Assembly: GCA_032622095.1 (NCBI GenBank)
Contig: CP136063.1
Location: 15,291,814-15,355,813, forward strand
DNA from: Siphonodentalium dalli
Lineage: Eukaryota; Mollusca; Scaphopoda; Gadilida; Siphonodentaliidae
DNA: 64,000 nt
Direction: 5' to 3'
Shown here: positions 59,501 to 64,000 of the stretch, piece by piece
Layout: every line of letters starts with the position of its first letter
Position numbering within the stretch: position 1 is the first letter of the stretch
Position numbers and translations under genes: made by a program
Notes under the pieces: generated by a model
Told to the model about the DNA's origin: nothing
The model's input: only the letters and a program-made list of their open reading frames with translations
Database searches by the model: none

Positions 59501-62500
59501 AATATTTTAGAGATGAGTTGTAATATTAGATATGAGTTGTAATATTAGATATGAGTTGTAATATTAGATATGAGTTGTAATATTAGATATGAGTTGTAAT
59601 AGTTTAGAGATGAGTTGTAATATTTTAGAGATGAGTTGTAATATTTTAGAGATGAGTTGTAATATTAGAGATGAGTTGTAATATTAGAGATGAGTTGTAA
59701 TATTTTAGAGATGAGTTGTAATATTAGAGATGAGTTGTAATATTAGAGATGAGTTGTAATATTTTAGAGATGAGTTGTAATATTAGAGATGAGTTGTAAT
59801 ATTAGAGATGAGTTGTAATATTAGAGATGAGTTGTAATATTTTAGAGATGAGTTGTAATATTTTAGAGATGAGTTGTAATATTTTAGAGATGAGTTGTAA
59901 TATTAAAGATGAGTTGTAATATTAGAGATGAGTTGTAATATTTTACAGATGAGTTGTAATATTTTAGAGATGAGTTGTAATATTAGAGATGAGTTGTAAT
60001 ATTAGAGATGAGTTGTAATATTTTAGAGATGAGTTGTAATATTAGATATGAGTTGTAATATATTAGAGATGAGTTGTAATATTTTAGAGATGAGTTGTAA
60101 TATTTTAGAGATGAGTTGTAATATTAGATATGAGTTGTAATATTTTAGAGATGAGTTGTAATATTAGATATGAGTTGTAATATTTTAGAGATGAGTTGTA
60201 ATATTTTAGAGATGAGTTGTAATAGTTTAGATATGAGTTGTAATATTAGAGATGAGTTGTAATAGTTTAGAGATGAGTTGTAATATTTTAGAGATGAGTT
60301 GTAATATTTTAGAGATGAGTTGTAATATTAGAGATGAGTTGTAATATTAGAGATGAGTTGTAATATTTTAGAGATGAGTTGTAATATTAGAGATGAGTTG
60401 TAATATTAGAGATGAGTTGTAATATTTTAGAGATGAGTTGTAATATTAGATATGAGTTGTAATATTAGATATGAGTTGTAATATTAGATATGAGTTGTAA
60501 TATTAGATATGAGTTGTAATAGTTTAGAGATGAGTTGTAATATTTTAGAGATGAGTTGTAATATTTTAGAGATGAGTTGTAATATTAGAGATGAGTTGTA
60601 ATATTAGAGATGAGTTGTAATATTTTAGAGATGAGTTGTAATATTAGAGATGAGTTGTAATATTAGAGATGAGTTGTAATATTTTAGAGATGAGTTGTAA
60701 TATTAGAGATGAGTTGTAATATTAGAGATGAGTTGTAATATTAGAGATGAGTTGTAATATTTTAGAGATGAGTTGTAATATTTTAGAGATGAGTTGTAAT
60801 ATTTTAGAGATGAGTTGTAATATTAAAGATGAGTTGTAATATTAGAGATGAGTTGTAATATTTTACAGATGAGTTGTAATATTTTAGAGATGAGTTGTAA
60901 TATTTTAGAGATGAGTTGTAATATTAGAGATGAGTTGTAATATTAGAGATGAGTTGTAATATTTTAGAGATGAGTTGTAATATTAGAGATGAGTTGTAAT
61001 ATTAGAGATGAGTTGTAATATTTTAGAGATGAGTTGTAATATTAGATATGAGTTGTAATATTAGATATGAGTTGTAATATTAGATATGAGTTGTAATATT
61101 AGATATGAGTTGTAATAGTTTAGAGATGAGTTGTAATATTTTAGAGATGAGTTGTAATATTTTAGAGATGAGTTGTAATATTAGAGATGAGTTGTAATAT
61201 TAGAGATGAGTTGTAATATTTTAGAGATGAGTTGTAATATTAGAGATGAGTTGTAATATTAGAGATGAGTTGTAATATTTTAGAGATGAGTTGTAATATT
61301 AGAGATGAGTTGTAATATTTTAGAGATGAGTTGTAATATTAGAGATGAGTTGTAATATTAGAGATGAGTTGTAATATTAGAGATGAGTTGTAATATTTTA
61401 GAGATGAGTTGTAATATTTTAGAGATGAGTTGTAATATTTTAGAGATGAGTTGTAATATTAAAGATGAGTTGTAATATTAGAGATGAGTTGTAATATTTT
61501 ACAGATGAGTTGTAATATTTTAGAGATGAGTTGTAATATTAGAGATGAGTTGTAATATTAGAGATGAGTTGTAATATTTTAGAGATGAGTTGTAATATTA
61601 GATATGAGTTGTAATATATTAGAGATGAGTTGTAATATTTTAGAGATGAGTTGTAATATTTTAGAGATGAGTTGTAATATTAGATATGAGTTGTAATATT
61701 TTAGAGATGAGTTGTAAATTAGATATGAGTTGTAATATTTTAGAGATGAGTTGTAATATTTTAGAGATGAGTTGTAATAGTTTAGATATGAGTTGTAATA
61801 TTAGAGATGAGTTGTAATAGTTTAGAGATGAGTTGTAATATTTTAGAGATGAGTTGTAATATTTTAGAGATGAGTTGTAATATTAGAGATGAGTTGTAAT
61901 ATTAGAGATGAGTTGTAATATTTTAGAGATGAGTTGTAATATTAGAGATGAGTTGTAATATTAGAGATGAGTTGTAATATTTTAGAGATGAGTTGTAATA
62001 TTAGATATGAGTTGTAATATTAGATATGAGTTGTAATATTAGATATGAGTTGTAATATTAGATATGAGTTGTAATAGTTTAGAGATGAGTTGTAATATTT
62101 TAGAGATGAGTTGTAATATTTTAGAGATGAGTTGTAATATTAGAGATGAGTTGTAATATTAGAGATGAGTTGTAATATTTTAGAGATGAGTTGTAATATT
62201 AGAGATGAGTTGTAATATTAGAGATGAGTTGTAATATTTTAGAGATGAGTTGTAATATTAGAGATGAGTTGTAATATTAGAGATGAGTTGTAATATTTTA
62301 GAGATGAGTTGTAATATTTTAGAGATGAGTTGTAATATTAAAGATGAGTTGTAATATTAGAGATGAGTTGTAATATTAGATATGAGTTGTAATAGTTTAG
62401 AGATGAGTTGTAATATTTTAGAGATGAGTTGTAATATTTTAGAGATGAGTTGTAATATTAGAGATGAGTTGTAATATTAGATATGAGTTGTAATATTAGA

Positions 62501-64000
62501 TATGAGTTGTAATATTAGATATGAGTTGTAATAGTTTAGAGATGAGTTGTAATATTTTAGAGATGAGTTGTAATATTTTACAGATGAGTTGTAATATTAG
62601 AGATGAGTTGTAATATTAGAGATGAGTTGTAATATTTAGAGATGAGTTGTAATATTAGAGATGAGTTGTAATATTAGAGATGAGTTGTAATATTTTAGAG
62701 ATGAGTTGTAATATTAGATATGAGTTGTAATATTAGATATGAGTTGTAATATTAGATATGAGTTGTAATATTAGATATGAGTTGTAATAGTTTAGAGATG
62801 AGTTGTAATATTTTAGAGATGAGTTGTAATATTTTAGAGATGAGTTGTAATATTAGAGATGAGTTGTAATATTAGAGATGAGTTGTAATATTTTAGAGAT
62901 GAGTTGTAATATTAGAGATGAGTTGTAATATTAGAGATGAGTTGTAATATTTTAGAGATGAGTTGTAATATTAGAGATGAGTTGTAATATTAGAGATGAG
63001 TTGTAATATTAGAGATGAGTTGTAATATTTTAGAGATGAGTTGTAATATTTTAGAGATGAGTTGTAATATTTTAGAGATGAGTTGTAATATTAAAGATGA
63101 GTTGTAATATTAGAGATGAGTTGTAATATTTTACAGATGAGTTGTAATATTTTAGAGATGAGTTGTAATATTAGAGATGAGTTGTAATATTAGAGATGAG
63201 TTGTAATATTTTAGAGATGAGTTGTAATATTAGATATGAGTTGTAATATATTAGAGATGAGTTGTAATATTTTAGAGATGAGTTGTAATATTTTAGAGAT
63301 GAGTTGTAATATTAGATATGAGTTGTAATATTTTAGAGATGAGTTGTAATATTAGATATGAGTTGTAATATTTTAGAGATGAGTTGTAATATTTTAGAGA
63401 TGAGTTGTAATAGTTTAGATATGAGTTGTAATATTAGAGATGAGTTGTAATAGTTTAGAGATGAGTTGTAATATTTTAGAGATGAGTTGTAATATTTTAG
63501 AGATGAGTTGTAATATTAGAGATGAGTTGTAATATTAGAGATGAGTTGTAATATTTTAGAGATGAGTTGTAATATTAGAGATGAGTTGTAATATTAGAGA
63601 TGAGTTGTAATATTTTAGAGATGAGTTGTAATATTAGATATGAGTTGTAATATTAGATATGAGTTGTAATATTAGATATGAGTTGTAATATTAGATATGA
63701 GTTGTAATAGTTTAGAGATGAGTTGTAATATTTTAGAGATGAGTTGTAATATTTTAGAGATGAGTTGTAATATTAGAGATGAGTTGTAATATTAGAGATG
63801 AGTTGTAATATTTTAGAGATGAGTTGTAATATTAGAGATGAGTTGTAATATTAGAGATGAGTTGTAATATTTTAGAGATGAGTTGTAATATTAGAGATGA
63901 GTTGTAATATTAGAGATGAGTTGTAATATTTTAGAGATGAGTTGTAATATTTTAGAGATGAGTTGTAATATTAAAGATGAGTTGTAATATTAGAGATGAG
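50580..64000. repeat. AT-rich satellite array, 19/21-bp units, at least 13.4 kb
   Basis: Continuous head-to-tail copies of (T/G)TAGA(G/T)ATGAGTTGTAATA in two lengths: about 19 bp (ATTAGAGATGAGTTGTAAT) and 21 bp (ATTTTAGAGATGAGTTGTAAT). Variants include TAGATATGAG, AGTTTAGAG, TTTTACAGATGAG and TTAAAGATGAG. Marker runs of four TAGATATGAG units followed by AGTTTAGAG recur at 51022, 51942, 53396, 54602, 55582, 57892, 58812, 59525, 60445, 61042, 62002, 62714 and 63634, giving a recurring 920-bp spacing and a longer period near 3.19 kb. The array continues past the window. No coding frame. Confidence 0.98.

Noticed and set aside
50580-64000. CRISPR-like array
   Set aside because: Repeats are contiguous with no unique spacers, in a eukaryotic context; it is satellite DNA.

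Overview
This window is eukaryotic and looks like a marine invertebrate, most probably a mollusc or another lophotrochozoan. It has spliced exons with GT-AG borders, long AT-rich non-coding DNA, frequent ACATGTA words, many tandem repeat families, two APE-type LINEs and several non-autonomous DNA transposons. No bacterial operons, rRNA or tRNA genes were found. The species assignment is inference; the eukaryotic, repeat-dominated nature is directly visible.

Layout. 1-12.4 kb is accessory DNA: a candidate terminal exon (minus, 814-880), an hAT-like non-autonomous element with a perfect 8-bp target duplication (1386-2352), diverged and near-perfect tandem duplications (2.5-5.7 kb), a 382-bp satellite (8.1-9.9 kb), a palindromic TCTCCTAATTAGGAGA array (11.2-11.5 kb) and a minisatellite carrying a short telomere-like tract (12.06 kb). 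12451-21566 is a 9.1-kb DNA transposon with 25-bp perfect terminal inverted repeats and a candidate CAG target duplication. It carries one intact 1523-codon ORF with two CCHC-like modules, a candidate RNase H-type core, an XPG/PIN-like nuclease and a C-terminal CXC cysteine cluster, which best fits an Academ-like transposon. 22.5-24.1 kb holds a piggyBac-type MITE built from two long palindromes, a (GGTAAA)n microsatellite and a possible unrecognised exon.

24.1-50.25 kb may be one host gene on the plus strand: a signal-peptide exon (24101-24167), two exons forming a complete von Willebrand factor A domain with all MIDAS residues (43686-44017 and 46948-47176), and a possible tiny terminal exon (50227-50249). 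All junction phases agree (1-1, 0-0, 1-1). Its putative first intron is filled by repeats: a CR1-like LINE with a 2A ribosome-skipping motif (about 26.76-30.83 kb, minus, broken) nested in an older inverted-repeat element, a second LINE with ORF1 and ORF2 (about 31.3-37.2 kb, minus, lightly broken) sitting inside a 68/69-bp satellite, that satellite itself (37.2-38.8 kb), and a TA-flanked Tc1/mariner-type element (40577-41459) with a related empty site next to it.

50.58-64.0 kb is a single AT-rich satellite array of 19/21-bp units that runs off the window, with visible higher-order periods of about 0.92 and 3.19 kb.

The most interesting items are the intact XPG-nuclease/CXC transposon, the double-palindrome MITE pair, the higher-order structure of the terminal satellite, and the proposed secreted VWA gene.
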